A stretch of 64,000 nt of DNA from Sporomusa sp. KB1 (GCF_007830295.1 NZ_VLKC01000002.1:3089963-3153962); one strand, 5' to 3'; shown: positions 25,205-34,560, counted from the stretch's first letter. A program made the numbers and translations. Notes: generated by a model not told the origin, from the sequence alone.

Positions 25205-27856
25205 ATGAAAGGGCGTACGCTGGTATTAGTATTAATTCTTATTACCGGAGTTTCCCTGGCCACTGTATTTTTTTATAAAGACTTTCAAAAAAATCAACCA
25301 GTGCGGGAGTATAGCAGTAATATAACAATTGACGATCTCTACAATGCGGACGCGGAAGTGGCACAAGTCTTAGCACAACTGGAAAAAAGTCAAGAGAAGG
25401 CAATAATCGTTACCGGCGTTCCGGGCAGTTCCCGTCAGATTGCCTTGACCTTTGACGGACTAACAGATCGTAATACTATGCAGCAAATATTGGTTTTGTT
25501 GAAAAAGTACAACAGTAAGGCAACCTTTTTTGTGGATGGACTGCATACTGTCGAGGATCCACAGACCTTGGCAGATATTAAAAACGCAGGGCAGAAAATT
25601 GAAAACTTTACCCTGGTGGGTATGCCTAAAATGGAAAATCTGCCTATCGAAAGATTGGCTAAGGATTTTTGTCGTGCCGAAAAAATTGTTAAAGAAAATG
25701 CTACACAAGACCCTAATTTGCTAAAATGCAATGATACAAAATATACAGAGCAAGTGCTGCAAGTCGCGAAGGCATGCGGATTTAAAAATGTTGTACAAAG
25801 TGATGCTTTTTTTAATGTGAGACAAAGCAACGCTGCAGCTATTGACGCGGACGCCTTTGTTGCAGCTCTTCGGCCAGGTAGTATTGTTTCTGTTAAATTA
25901 TTAGCCGATATTGAACTGATTACAAATGAACCAGGGAAAACTGATCTGAAGCCAGCTATAGATAAACAACCAGGATTAAAAGAAATGTCACAAGGAGGTC
26001 TGGGAGAACCGGAGATTGCTTTGGCTGTGGAAAAACTGTTAATAGCACTGCAGAAGGCCCAATATAGCACAGTGTTTGTAGAGGATTATTCCAAAATGAG
26101 CAGTAAAACGGCCTTGCGGCCAGATTACAGCAACTACTTTGCATTGTTAGCAAAAATAGCTTCCTTTCTGCAAGAGCAAAGTATGGCGCTATTTAGCTGC
26201 CCAATAGCGTATGCAGCGGAAGGTATTGAGCAGCCGGCAACTGAGATCAAGACGATTTTCACTACAGAGCAGGCTCTTTCTTACACCTTTGGCGGCTTAA
26301 CGAAAGAAGCAGTAGTAAATGATGTCCTTGAAAGATTGAATACGCTCGGCATTAAAGCAACCTTCTTTGTGTCGGAAGCAGAAATGGAAAAGTATCCGCA
26401 AATAGTACGTAAAATTATTGCCGATAAGCATGAAGTCGGTATTGCCATAAGACCGAAGGCTGGAGCGAGCTTAGAGGAAACCCGCAAGAGTATTATGTCT
26501 TCGTCGCGCCTGCTGAAAGAGCAGTTTGGCGTGTCTGCGAATTTGGTAAAGCAGATATCAGGCATTGTAGCAGATACTACAAAGGAAGCGGTTGGCAGTT
26601 TAGACTATAAGTTGATTGGTCAATCAATCAATATTGTGCAGCTAAAACACAAAGATTATACTTCGGTAGATGCGATTATGGCCGAACTATTTCGTAGCAG
26701 CATAGTTTCATTGTCCCGGGGAGAAATCCTGTATTTTAAAATGGATTTCTATACAGATAACCAAATCGTCGGCGGTTTGCTGGAATCAATCAAACAAAAC
26801 AAAATAGATAATATTGCTTATGCAGCCTTTTATGATAATTCCACTAACAACCGGGCCAATAATTCGCAGTATAGGATTAAGCCGGTTGGTGAAATTCTCA
26901 ATAATACGAAGTACACTTACCAATACCCGGTAGACTTGCAAAAGGTTCCGCCCCATCTAAGGCATGATGGACCGGAAATTGCTATTGACAGTCATAACTT
27001 CTTAGCAACAGCTTCTCAGCATTATATTGGGCAAAACGACGTTAGCTTTGAGGATCGGATGATCGGATTTTCAAAAATGGATGAACGGCGACTCGATAAA
27101 ACCGGCTTTGTACACACCCAAGATAATGTTATCTTTTTAACCTTTGATGATTGGGGGTCAGATGCAGCGATAAATAAATTGCTGTATGTTCTGCGCAAAC
27201 ATAATGTACCGGGAACATTTTTTATTATTACCAACAATGTCTTGTATAACCCGAACCTGCTCAGGGCAATTGCTGTGGAAGGCCATGAAATTGGCAGTCA
27301 CTCGGATAAGCATAAACCGATGGCGGTCATGGATCCCAAAACACATAAGTATGTCAAAACGCAAGAAAAAGAAGAGTATCTCAAAGACTTGGCAACTTCT
27401 TACCAGAAATTGCGGGAAGTTACAGGCGATGTAACTGTTAATGGGAAACCGGCTTTGACTAGATTTTTTCGTCCCCCCACACTGGCAATCAGTAAAATGG
27501 GCCTGGAAGCGCTGCTTGACACCGGTTACGACTATATTATTTCCGGTTCGACAAGTACCAATGACTATAAAGCCAAGGATATTACTCAGCTTGTAGACAC
27601 GATCAAAGAAGGCGTTTATACCCAATACGGTGAAGTGAAAAAGGGCGCTATCCTGGTTATGCACATGGGCGATAGTGTTATCTACACACCGGCGGCTTTG
27701 GATATTTTGCTGACGGCCAATGAAGCTAAGGCGGATTCTGATCCATCGAAGTTTAAAGTGGGCAGGTTATCTGATTATTTATTTGCGGGTTATTCGCAAA
27801 TAAATCCAAAAAGAACATTGAGATTAGTGCATAGCGCTGATAACGTTCGCAAGTAA
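25205..27856 (+). CDS. Membrane-anchored protein with three NodB-like deacetylase domains (only the last intact)
   Basis: Protein of 884 residues with an N-terminal membrane anchor (about 5-22). Three polysaccharide-deacetylase-like regions are seen. Domain 1 (from TFDG, about 82) and domain 2 (from TFGG, about 361) each keep a KATFFV strand but lack the second catalytic Asp and the HxxxH metal pair. Domain 3 has TFDDWG (646-651), HSDKH (699-703), RFFRPP (753-758) and LVMHMG, and should be an active metal-dependent N- or O-deacetylase outside the membrane. ATG 25205 follows CAGGAGAGG; a GTG at 25196 is in frame. It probably de-N-acetylates the polymer during export, as PgaB and PelA do. Confidence 0.8.
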   Translation: MKGRTLVLVLILITGVSLATVFFYKDFQKNQPVREYSSNITIDDLYNADAEVAQVLAQLEKSQEKAIIVTGVPGSSRQIALTFDGLTDRNTMQQILVLLKKYNSKATFFVDGLHTVEDPQTLADIKNAGQKIENFTLVGMPKMENLPIERLAKDFCRAEKIVKENATQDPNLLKCNDTKYTEQVLQVAKACGFKNVVQSDAFFNVRQSNAAAIDADAFVAALRPGSIVSVKLLADIELITNEPGKTDLKPAIDKQPGLKEMSQGGLGEPEIALAVEKLLIALQKAQYSTVFVEDYSKMSSKTALRPDYSNYFALLAKIASFLQEQSMALFSCPIAYAAEGIEQPATEIKTIFTTEQALSYTFGGLTKEAVVNDVLERLNTLGIKATFFVSEAEMEKYPQIVRKIIADKHEVGIAIRPKAGASLEETRKSIMSSSRLLKEQFGVSANLVKQISGIVADTTKEAVGSLDYKLIGQSINIVQLKHKDYTSVDAIMAELFRSSIVSLSRGEILYFKMDFYTDNQIVGGLLESIKQNKIDNIAYAAFYDNSTNNRANNSQYRIKPVGEILNNTKYTYQYPVDLQKVPPHLRHDGPEIAIDSHNFLATASQHYIGQNDVSFEDRMIGFSKMDERRLDKTGFVHTQDNVIFLTFDDWGSDAAINKLLYVLRKHNVPGTFFIITNNVLYNPNLLRAIAVEGHEIGSHSDKHKPMAVMDPKTHKYVKTQEKEEYLKDLATSYQKLREVTGDVTVNGKPALTRFFRPPTLAISKMGLEALLDTGYDYIISGSTSTNDYKAKDITQLVDTIKEGVYTQYGEVKKGAILVMHMGDSVIYTPAALDILLTANEAKADSDPSKFKVGRLSDYLFAGYSQINPKRTLRLVHSADNVRK

Positions 27857-27891
27857 AAGCAAAATCACATGAATTGCCAGGGAGGTAGGCT

Positions 27892-29727
27892 ATGGATAAA
27901 CAATTTAAAGAAGATAAAGAAGATATTTTGTTTGCCGTTAAACCTGACCGTAGGCTGCTTTCTAAAGTGCCGGATAAAGAGGGCTTGCGTACTAACGTGG
28001 ATCGACGCCAGGCATTAGGGAATAATGTGGTTGGAAATGACCTTGGAGCCCGGATAGTATCTGAAAATATGGGCAAACGCTATTTGGTTGAGTATATTGT
28101 TGCCGTTACATACGTTTTGGCGGGAAAAACGGTAAACCGTACTGGAAAATGTGTGGATATATCGACAACCGGAATGCTATTGGAAGTTCCCCCTGAAGTA
28201 GCAGAGGATTTGAGCCAAGCCAGGAATATTTGTTTGAAGTTTACTATCGCGCCCGGTACTATGCCGGAAGGTTATGAGATGAAAGTTGACATTGAGGCTA
28301 AATATATCCGGCTTGAAAAAACTCCCGCAGGGAAAACACGCTGTGGTGTACTATTTTTAGAATCATTAGCGCAGTATGCCAATAGAAAAAAAAATTGGTA
28401 TATGCTATCATGTGCCTCACTGTTCCTATTCATTATTTGTGCCTGTATCATGCTGATGCGGGCAGAAAGCATATTATATTTTAAGTTTAATAAAATTCTG
28501 TATATGTATAGCCTTATTGCCGCTACTTTTTTGCTGAGCCGCTATTTATTCGCTGTTTTTTATCGGCCTGTTCCCATTGACAACGAGTTTACACCAGGTG
28601 TCAGTATTGTTATTCCTTGTTTTAACGAAGAAGAGTGGATACAAAGAACGATTGTAAGCTGCATCAATCAGGATTATCCTGTTGATAAGCTGGAAGTGAT
28701 CGTAGTCGATGATTGCTCCAACGACCAGTCTTTTACAAAAATTGTAGAAATAGTGGAAGAATTAAAGAGTAAAGAAAAACGCTATGACGTCGAAACAAGA
28801 CTGCATTATTTCCGGCAGGAGAAAAATGCCGGCAAGAGGAACGCCATGGCTCAAGGAGCAAGAAGGGCACAACATGAATTAGTGGTATTTGTTGATTCCG
28901 ACAGTTTTTTAGATCCTTTTGCGATTCGAAATATTGTGCAGCCTTTCAAAGATACAAAAATGGGAGGTGTGTCAGGCAGAACAGATGTTGCTAATACCTA
29001 TACCAATGCGCTTACAAAGATGCAGGCTGTCCGCTATTATATTGCGTTTCGGATAATGAAAGCAGCAGAAGGCTATTTTGATGCCGTCACCTGCTTATCA
29101 GGCCCGCTTTCTTGCTATCGGAAAGACTTAGTTCTCAAATATATGGATGCCTGGCTGAACCAAGAATTTTTTGGAGAGAGAGCCACATTTGGCGATGACC
29201 GGAGCATGACAAATTTTATCTTAAGAAACAATCGTACTACCTATCAGGATACGGCAATATGTACTACCATTGTGCCAAATAGATATTCCGTTTTTTTGAA
29301 ACAGCAAATGCGCTGGAAACGGTCATGGCTGAGAGAATCAATGATAGCAGCCCGGTTTATGTGGAAAAAAGAACCCTTTATGTCATTATCCTTTTATATG
29401 GGGATGCTAGTACCGCTGCTGGCGCCGGCTATCGTTATTTATAATCTGGTTTACATTCCACTTATGCACCGGGTATTTCCCCTTACTTTTATCCTCGGTA
29501 TTTTTCTGATGGCCTTGTTGATGAGTATGGCTCAACTATTTCTGCGAAAAAGCTCAACATGGCTGTATGGATTATGGTTCTGTTTCTACTATGAAGCCGT
29601 GCTTTTATGGCAAATGCCCATTGCCTGGGTTACGTTTTGGAAAACTACCTGGGGAACAAGGTTGACTCCGGCCGATATTTTGGAAATGGCAAAAAAGAAA
29701 GATAATATAAGTGGGGATATACGCTGA
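27892..29727 (+). CDS. PilZ-GT2 fusion: c-di-GMP-regulated processive polysaccharide synthase
   Basis: Synthase of 611 residues. An N-terminal PilZ domain (about 60-155) has DISTTGMLLEV at 89-99; the RxxxR arm is unclear. Two membrane segments (about 168-188 and 202-223) are followed by a GT2 domain: VIPCFNEEEW (240-249), VVDDCS, VDSDS (334-338, DxD), GDDR (434-437, general-base region) and QQMRW (471-475, QxxRW of processive enzymes). About four C-terminal membrane segments follow. In BcsA the PilZ domain is C-terminal, so the order is reversed here. Strong GGGAGGT site. It should polymerise and extrude the chain. Confidence 0.88.
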   Translation: MDKQFKEDKEDILFAVKPDRRLLSKVPDKEGLRTNVDRRQALGNNVVGNDLGARIVSENMGKRYLVEYIVAVTYVLAGKTVNRTGKCVDISTTGMLLEVPPEVAEDLSQARNICLKFTIAPGTMPEGYEMKVDIEAKYIRLEKTPAGKTRCGVLFLESLAQYANRKKNWYMLSCASLFLFIICACIMLMRAESILYFKFNKILYMYSLIAATFLLSRYLFAVFYRPVPIDNEFTPGVSIVIPCFNEEEWIQRTIVSCINQDYPVDKLEVIVVDDCSNDQSFTKIVEIVEELKSKEKRYDVETRLHYFRQEKNAGKRNAMAQGARRAQHELVVFVDSDSFLDPFAIRNIVQPFKDTKMGGVSGRTDVANTYTNALTKMQAVRYYIAFRIMKAAEGYFDAVTCLSGPLSCYRKDLVLKYMDAWLNQEFFGERATFGDDRSMTNFILRNNRTTYQDTAICTTIVPNRYSVFLKQQMRWKRSWLRESMIAARFMWKKEPFMSLSFYMGMLVPLLAPAIVIYNLVYIPLMHRVFPLTFILGIFLMALLMSMAQLFLRKSSTWLYGLWFCFYYEAVLLWQMPIAWVTFWKTTWGTRLTPADILEMAKKKDNISGDIR

Positions 29728-31634
29728 TGACAACGCCAACTCATTTTATTGCTCGTAAGTATAGAAAAACAGCCGTCTATGCGAAATTCACAGAACTCAA
29801 AGACAGAAAGAAAATGGTAAGAGTAGTGTTTCAACTACTATTTATTTTTGCGATAATTGCGATAGCGATAGTTACCTTGCTTACTTTGAAAGCATATAAG
29901 CCTTATACCGCGCAGAGTGCAAAGTTTTCGGGCGATAAAGGCTTTGTTGCCCTTTCTTATTTTGGTGTGGAAAGGATAGGTAAACAAAATATCATTGGCA
30001 TCGGGCGTTTGCAGGAACATTTGCAGGCGCTAAAAGATTTGGGCTATGTAACGATTACGCAGCAAGATATTTTAGACTACTATCAGTCTGGAAAAGAGCT
30101 GCCGGAAAAATCATTGTTTTTAATCTTTGAAGACGGCAGACGGGATACGGCTATTTTTTCGCAAAAAATCCTGGAAGAGTTGAATTTTAAAGCAACCATG
30201 CTGACCTATCCCGAAAAATTCGATAAAAAAGACCCTAAATTTTTAGTACCTGAAGAACTAACAGAGCTGGAAAAAACGACGTATTGGGAAATGGGTACCA
30301 ATGGTTACAGACTGGCGTTTATTAACGTGTTTGACCGCTACGATAACTATCTGGGAGAATTAGTGCCACTTGAACATGCCGGAGTTGCCCCTTACTTAGG
30401 CCGTAAATACAATCACTATTTAATGGATTATATACGGGATGAATATGGTGTTCCAAAAGAAAGCTATACCAGGATGAAAGAACGTATTTCGCATGATTAT
30501 CAAGCCGTACGGGATATATATACTCAGTCTATTGGCTATGTACCGGGAACGTATATACTCATGCACTCTAATACAGGCCAGTTTGGCAATAATGACAAAG
30601 TCAGTGCTGTGAATGAATATTGGATGAAAACATTGTTTACAATGAACTTTAACCGGGAAGGATTTACGTTTAATCAGAGAAACAGCAGTATTTATGATTT
30701 AACGCGGATGCAACCGCAGCCTTATTGGTATCCCAATCATTTGTTGATGCGGATAAAATACGATATTAATCAGGATTTGGATTTTGTTAATGGCAATTTA
30801 AATAAACAGAGAAAATGGGATACTCGTAAAGGGGCATTGGAGATTCAAGACGAAACGATGATTTTGACCTCTTTGCCAAAAGACCAAGGATTAGTACGTT
30901 TGAAGAATAGTAATGATTTTGAAGATATAAAACTTAGCGTAAGGCTAAAGGGCAATAAATTTGGGTTACAGAGAATATATCTGAGGGCAGATGAAGACTT
31001 AAAAAGATTTTTGTCTGTATATATTCTTAGCAATGTTTTGTATGTTACAGAACAAAATGGCAGTGCCGAAAAAGAATTGTTTAAGTTAAATTTAGATCAG
31101 CATGACGGGAAAACTATTTTATCCATTCCTGAGGATAAAAAAGCGGCTGAACTAACTGCGCTGACAACTCTTTTGCAATATGCTAATTCACCTGAAAAAG
31201 CCAAAGCTTACACAGTGCGGTTGGAAAATAAAACCCGGGAAGTAGCTCCTACCGTTCCAGAGGGGGCAGCACCCTATATACCTGAGATCAGTGTTCATGC
31301 GAAAGGTGACCGGCGCGTGGCATTGTCTCTTAAAGGAGATAAGCTAACCATTATAGTGGATGACAAGGAAGCCGTAAGCGATTTGCCAGTAACGAATACA
31401 AAAGTTGGCGCTATTTTTCTTGAAAGTGCATGGGGGGGCTATGGGCAAAGTCAAAGAAATTTGGCAGATGATGTATATGATGGTGTATTTGATAAATTGA
31501 TAATTTCTGAAAATACGGGAGCAAAAGATGAAAGAATTTTGTTTGACAGTAAATTGGATGGATTTGATAATATCAAGCATACAGTGAAGCAGCTATGGGA
31601 AGCCCTCATAGATTTTTTTGTTAAATACTTGTAG
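29727..31634 (+). CDS. Anchored degenerate NodB-like / beta-sandwich protein of the synthase operon
   Basis: Protein of 635 residues with one membrane segment (about 32-53). The outside part begins with a deacetylase-like fold (LQEHLQALKDLGYVTITQQD, LIFEDGRRD, ILEELNFKATML). However, the Asp-Asp pair reads Glu-Asp and the position of the HxxxH metal site reads EMGTNGYRL, so metal binding is doubtful. Residues from about 365 on look like a concanavalin-type beta-sandwich (GALEIQDETMILTSL, LSVRLKGNKFGLQRIYLRA, LSLKGDKLTIIVDDKEAV). It could bind or guide the polymer at the synthase. ATG overlaps the synthase stop (TGATG), which indicates tight coupling. Confidence 0.65.
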   Translation: MTTPTHFIARKYRKTAVYAKFTELKDRKKMVRVVFQLLFIFAIIAIAIVTLLTLKAYKPYTAQSAKFSGDKGFVALSYFGVERIGKQNIIGIGRLQEHLQALKDLGYVTITQQDILDYYQSGKELPEKSLFLIFEDGRRDTAIFSQKILEELNFKATMLTYPEKFDKKDPKFLVPEELTELEKTTYWEMGTNGYRLAFINVFDRYDNYLGELVPLEHAGVAPYLGRKYNHYLMDYIRDEYGVPKESYTRMKERISHDYQAVRDIYTQSIGYVPGTYILMHSNTGQFGNNDKVSAVNEYWMKTLFTMNFNREGFTFNQRNSSIYDLTRMQPQPYWYPNHLLMRIKYDINQDLDFVNGNLNKQRKWDTRKGALEIQDETMILTSLPKDQGLVRLKNSNDFEDIKLSVRLKGNKFGLQRIYLRADEDLKRFLSVYILSNVLYVTEQNGSAEKELFKLNLDQHDGKTILSIPEDKKAAELTALTTLLQYANSPEKAKAYTVRLENKTREVAPTVPEGAAPYIPEISVHAKGDRRVALSLKGDKLTIIVDDKEAVSDLPVTNTKVGAIFLESAWGGYGQSQRNLADDVYDGVFDKLIISENTGAKDERILFDSKLDGFDNIKHTVKQLWEALIDFFVKYL

Positions 31635-31655
31635 GCAGTAGAGAGGTGCAACTGG

Positions 31656-32690
31656 GTGAAGGGTATAGCTTATAAAATTTTTAAAATGGTGCTGTTGATA
31701 GCTGTTTTTGTTCTTTTGGCAGGCTGTAACTATAATAACCAGTTGACTAGTAAGGCCGATGCAAAAGATACGATTGAAAGGGCGGCATGGTTAGCTTATT
31801 GGGATTTGGATGCCGGTGAAAAAGACTTGCAGCGGATAGGTAAAAAATTAGGTAAACTGTCTTACTTTGGTGCGTATTTTGATGCCCAGGACCGCATTTT
31901 CATTCCCCAGGAACTTAGTAATAAAAGAAAGGAGTTAAAAGCGAAAAAGGAGAAATATGAAACCTATCTTACCTTTATAAATGATAAACAGAATGCTGAC
32001 GAATCGGTTATCATGAAAGACATTGAAGTTCTTCGCAGGATATTTGCCACACCTGCATCCAGGGACAGACATATTGATGATCTTATTGCGCTGACTTTGC
32101 AAGGTAAGTATGACGGCATTGAAATTGATTATGAACGTATATGGAATGATGAACAAATTGCCAAGTCTTTTTCATTATTTGTTGATAAGCTTTATAAAAA
32201 AGCCGGGGAAAATAAGTTAAAACTCCGGGTGGTACTTGAACCAGGGACACCATTTTCTATTGCTAATCTCCCTCAAGGACCTGAATATGTAGTCATGTTT
32301 TATAACCTGTACGGGCTGCATAGTGAGCCAGGCCCAAAGGCCAATCGGGGGTTTATTGAAAAAACAGTAAGGCAAATGAAAGCGTTACCAGGCGAAACCT
32401 CTGTTGCCTTTGCAACCGGCGGCTGTCTATGGGGGGATAATGGCAAGAGAACGCTTCTCTCAGAAGCCGAAGCCAAAACTATTGCAGTGATACAGGACAG
32501 TAAAACCAAAAGGGATGAAGAAAGCCGGTGCATAGTTTTTGAGTATAAAGATATGGGTGTTTCCTACCAGGTTTGGTATGCTGATGTCGAAACGCTAAAT
32601 TACTGGATTGGTATAGCTAAGGAGCAGGGTGTAAATAACATCAGCATATGGCGTTTGGGCGGAAATATTGCTATTAACAAAATAGAATAG
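31656..32690 (+). CDS. Lipoprotein with GH18-like glycosidase domain
   Basis: Protein of 344 residues with a signal peptide and lipobox LLAGC (Cys24). WLAYWDLDAGEKD opens a TIM-barrel-like domain, and YDGIEIDYE (152-160) matches the DxxDxDxE active-site strand of GH18 enzymes with the catalytic Glu kept. It may cut or bind an amino-sugar polymer in the periplasm or at the outer membrane, as the hydrolase parts of PgaB and PelA do. The start is GTG after GAGAGGTG. It is the last gene of the operon; a strong hairpin follows at 32741. Confidence 0.72.
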   Translation: MKGIAYKIFKMVLLIAVFVLLAGCNYNNQLTSKADAKDTIERAAWLAYWDLDAGEKDLQRIGKKLGKLSYFGAYFDAQDRIFIPQELSNKRKELKAKKEKYETYLTFINDKQNADESVIMKDIEVLRRIFATPASRDRHIDDLIALTLQGKYDGIEIDYERIWNDEQIAKSFSLFVDKLYKKAGENKLKLRVVLEPGTPFSIANLPQGPEYVVMFYNLYGLHSEPGPKANRGFIEKTVRQMKALPGETSVAFATGGCLWGDNGKRTLLSEAEAKTIAVIQDSKTKRDEESRCIVFEYKDMGVSYQVWYADVETLNYWIGIAKEQGVNNISIWRLGGNIAINKIE

Positions 32691-32740
32691 ATAAGTGCAT
32701 AGCTGCGTTACTAGCCGTTTAATTGGACTAATCACAAAAA

Positions 32741-32812
32741 CCCCCTGCCGGATTTGTAAGAATGGCAGGGGGGTTGTATTTCTATGGCAAATATTACAAA
32801 GTGGGGAAATAG
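32741..32812 (+). repeat. Intergenic hairpin plus conserved tail (repeat copy a; likely terminator)
   Basis: CCCCCTGCC (32741-32749) and GGCAGGGGG (32764-32772) form a strong stem. A 29-base block beginning ATGGCAAATATTACAAA follows (32784-32812). A very similar block follows the hairpin at 41710-41780. The hairpin probably ends the synthase operon transcript. Confidence 0.6.
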
Positions 32813-32919
32813 GGTCTGACTTGGTGGAACTGACAGCGAGTTTCATGAGCGGAAAATTTCTAACCTGTTCCTTAACTTTATGCTAAAATAGACATATCCA
32901 GTTAAAAGGAGGAATTTCG

Positions 32920-33687
32920 ATGCTAAAAAAACTTATCCCGGCATGTACTGCACTTATTATTGCTTTGTCAGGCGTAACAGCTAGTGCATCACCGGCTTTG
33001 GAAAGGGAAATAACCAGTGATTTAAAACAGTTTGACGGACAAGTTGGCGTATTTGCCAAGAACTTAAAAACAGGAAAAACGATAAAATATAACCAGGATA
33101 CTGTTTTTCCTACCGCTTCTACAAGTAAGCTGATTGTGGCATTGGCTACATATAAATTTCTTTATCCAAAAGCGCCGTCCTACAAGCAGAATGAGTATGA
33201 TCAAGAAATTGATATGATGATAAAAGTAAGTGATAACAATACGTTTGCTGCCTTACTGAATGAGTTTGATGCAACCAAAAAAGACGGGTTTGATAAAGTT
33301 CAGCGGGATTTACAGTTAAGTAAGACGGAAATCCATGATGAACAGGCGTTTAAAAAATACAGTTATCATAGTGTAACAACGCCTTATGAAATGTCCAAGG
33401 TTCTTGAGTCCATATACAGGGAAAAATATATTGACAAAAAAAATGTGCGGCGATTAAAAGACGATCTGGCCAACACAATCTTCCATGATGAAATTCCCCG
33501 TTATATGCAAGTACCGGTATTTCATAAAGTCGGTGAACTGGATGATGTGCTTTGTGATGTGGGTGTCGTTCAGGACGGACATGATCCAATTTTAATCAGT
33601 TTTTACACCCGCACAGGTGACCATAGCTATTCCAGTGACTTTATTGCAAATGTATCAGCAAAACTCTACAATGCGTTGCGGAGATAA
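32920..33687 (+). CDS. Secreted class A beta-lactamase-like serine hydrolase
   Basis: Protein of 255 residues with signal peptide (cleavage near TASAS-P). The three family boxes are present: S67-T-S-K70 (SxxK), S104-D-N106 (SDN) and K203-V-G205 (KTG-like). The Glu of the omega loop could not be identified with confidence, so true beta-lactamase activity is uncertain; DD-peptidase- or amidase-like members of the fold are common. RBS AAAGGAGG. It lies 230 bases after the synthase operon with its own possible extended -10 (TGCTAAAAT, 32881-32889), so probably a separate unit. Confidence 0.75.
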   Translation: MLKKLIPACTALIIALSGVTASASPALEREITSDLKQFDGQVGVFAKNLKTGKTIKYNQDTVFPTASTSKLIVALATYKFLYPKAPSYKQNEYDQEIDMMIKVSDNNTFAALLNEFDATKKDGFDKVQRDLQLSKTEIHDEQAFKKYSYHSVTTPYEMSKVLESIYREKYIDKKNVRRLKDDLANTIFHDEIPRYMQVPVFHKVGELDDVLCDVGVVQDGHDPILISFYTRTGDHSYSSDFIANVSAKLYNALRR

Positions 33688-33732
33688 AGCACTATTGCTA
33701 TTCTTGAAAAAAGCTAGGAGTTGGTTATAAAC

Positions 33733-34560
33733 ATGAAAATAAAAGTATGGATACCATTAGTGATTACATTACTAATGGTTTGTCTGTCTAGCTATGGATT
33801 TTGTAGTGGAACAGTTAAATTTAAACGAAGTGATTTCCCGGTGGTGTTGATGTACCATGATATCAAAGAAACAGAAATAAATGGATTCGATGTTTCAGTA
33901 AAGGATTTTTGTCAACAACTGGATTGGTTGGCAGCCCATGGATATAAAACATTGTCTGTTCATGAATTTGTTGAATGCCTTACGCAAAATACCCCTTTTC
34001 CGAAAAAAAGCATTTTCATTACCTTTGATGACGGTTACGATGGAATAAATACATATGCTGTGCCGGAACTTCGTAAGCGTGGAATGAAGGCAACTTTCTT
34101 TATTATTAAGAACAGCATGGGAAATAAGCTGACAGGCTATTCTTACCTGACTGAGCAACAAATCAAAGAATTAAGTGTAGATCCGTTGTTCTCCATTCAA
34201 CCACATACCCTGACGCATGCAGACCTTACTAAAATTTCCGCCGAACAATTGCAAGATGAAGTAGCGGGATCAAAGAAGTTTTTTGAGGATTTGACGGGAA
34301 CACAATCTGAGACGATTGCATTTCCCTATGGCTCTTATAATAAAAGTGTCCTAGATGCAGTCGAGCGAGCTGGGTATAAAGCGTCTTTTGCTGTTAGCGA
34401 CCTAGGACTTTATGATCATGAGGCGAGGTTTTCCATACCACGGATCTATATGGGGATTATTATGGGGAAAAATAATATGGAACTATTCAAAAAATCGGTG
34501 CTTAACTATAAAAGCATCCCGAAAGAAGCTTTTGTCGAAAGGTTTGGCCCTTTGGATTAA
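33733..34560 (+). CDS. Secreted NodB-family polysaccharide deacetylase (PgaB/IcaB-like)
   Basis: Protein of 275 residues with signal peptide. Motifs: VVLMYHDI (37-44), TFDDGYDG (97-104), metal pair HTLTH (158-162) and AFPYGSYN. These are complete for a metal-dependent deacetylase of the IcaB/PgaB single-domain type, acting outside the membrane on N-acetylglucosamine polymers in the family. ATG 33733 is preceded by TAGGAG at 12 bases. It could complement the triple-domain deacetylase of the adjacent synthase operon, or act on peptidoglycan. Confidence 0.82.
   Translation: MKIKVWIPLVITLLMVCLSSYGFCSGTVKFKRSDFPVVLMYHDIKETEINGFDVSVKDFCQQLDWLAAHGYKTLSVHEFVECLTQNTPFPKKSIFITFDDGYDGINTYAVPELRKRGMKATFFIIKNSMGNKLTGYSYLTEQQIKELSVDPLFSIQPHTLTHADLTKISAEQLQDEVAGSKKFFEDLTGTQSETIAFPYGSYNKSVLDAVERAGYKASFAVSDLGLYDHEARFSIPRIYMGIIMGKNNMELFKKSVLNYKSIPKEAFVERFGPLD

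Noticed and set aside
25435..26070. Long minus-strand open frame of 211 codons
   Set aside because: It lies wholly inside the deacetylase gene, has no ribosome site and no recognisable protein pattern; the plus-strand frame has clear domains.
27158..27664. Minus-strand open frame of 168 codons
   Set aside because: Antisense to the intact third NodB domain; no start site.
32920..33687. True antibiotic-resistance beta-lactamase
   Set aside because: SxxK, SDN and KxG boxes are present, but the omega-loop Glu could not be placed, and the neighbours are cell-envelope enzymes; called beta-lactamase-like only.
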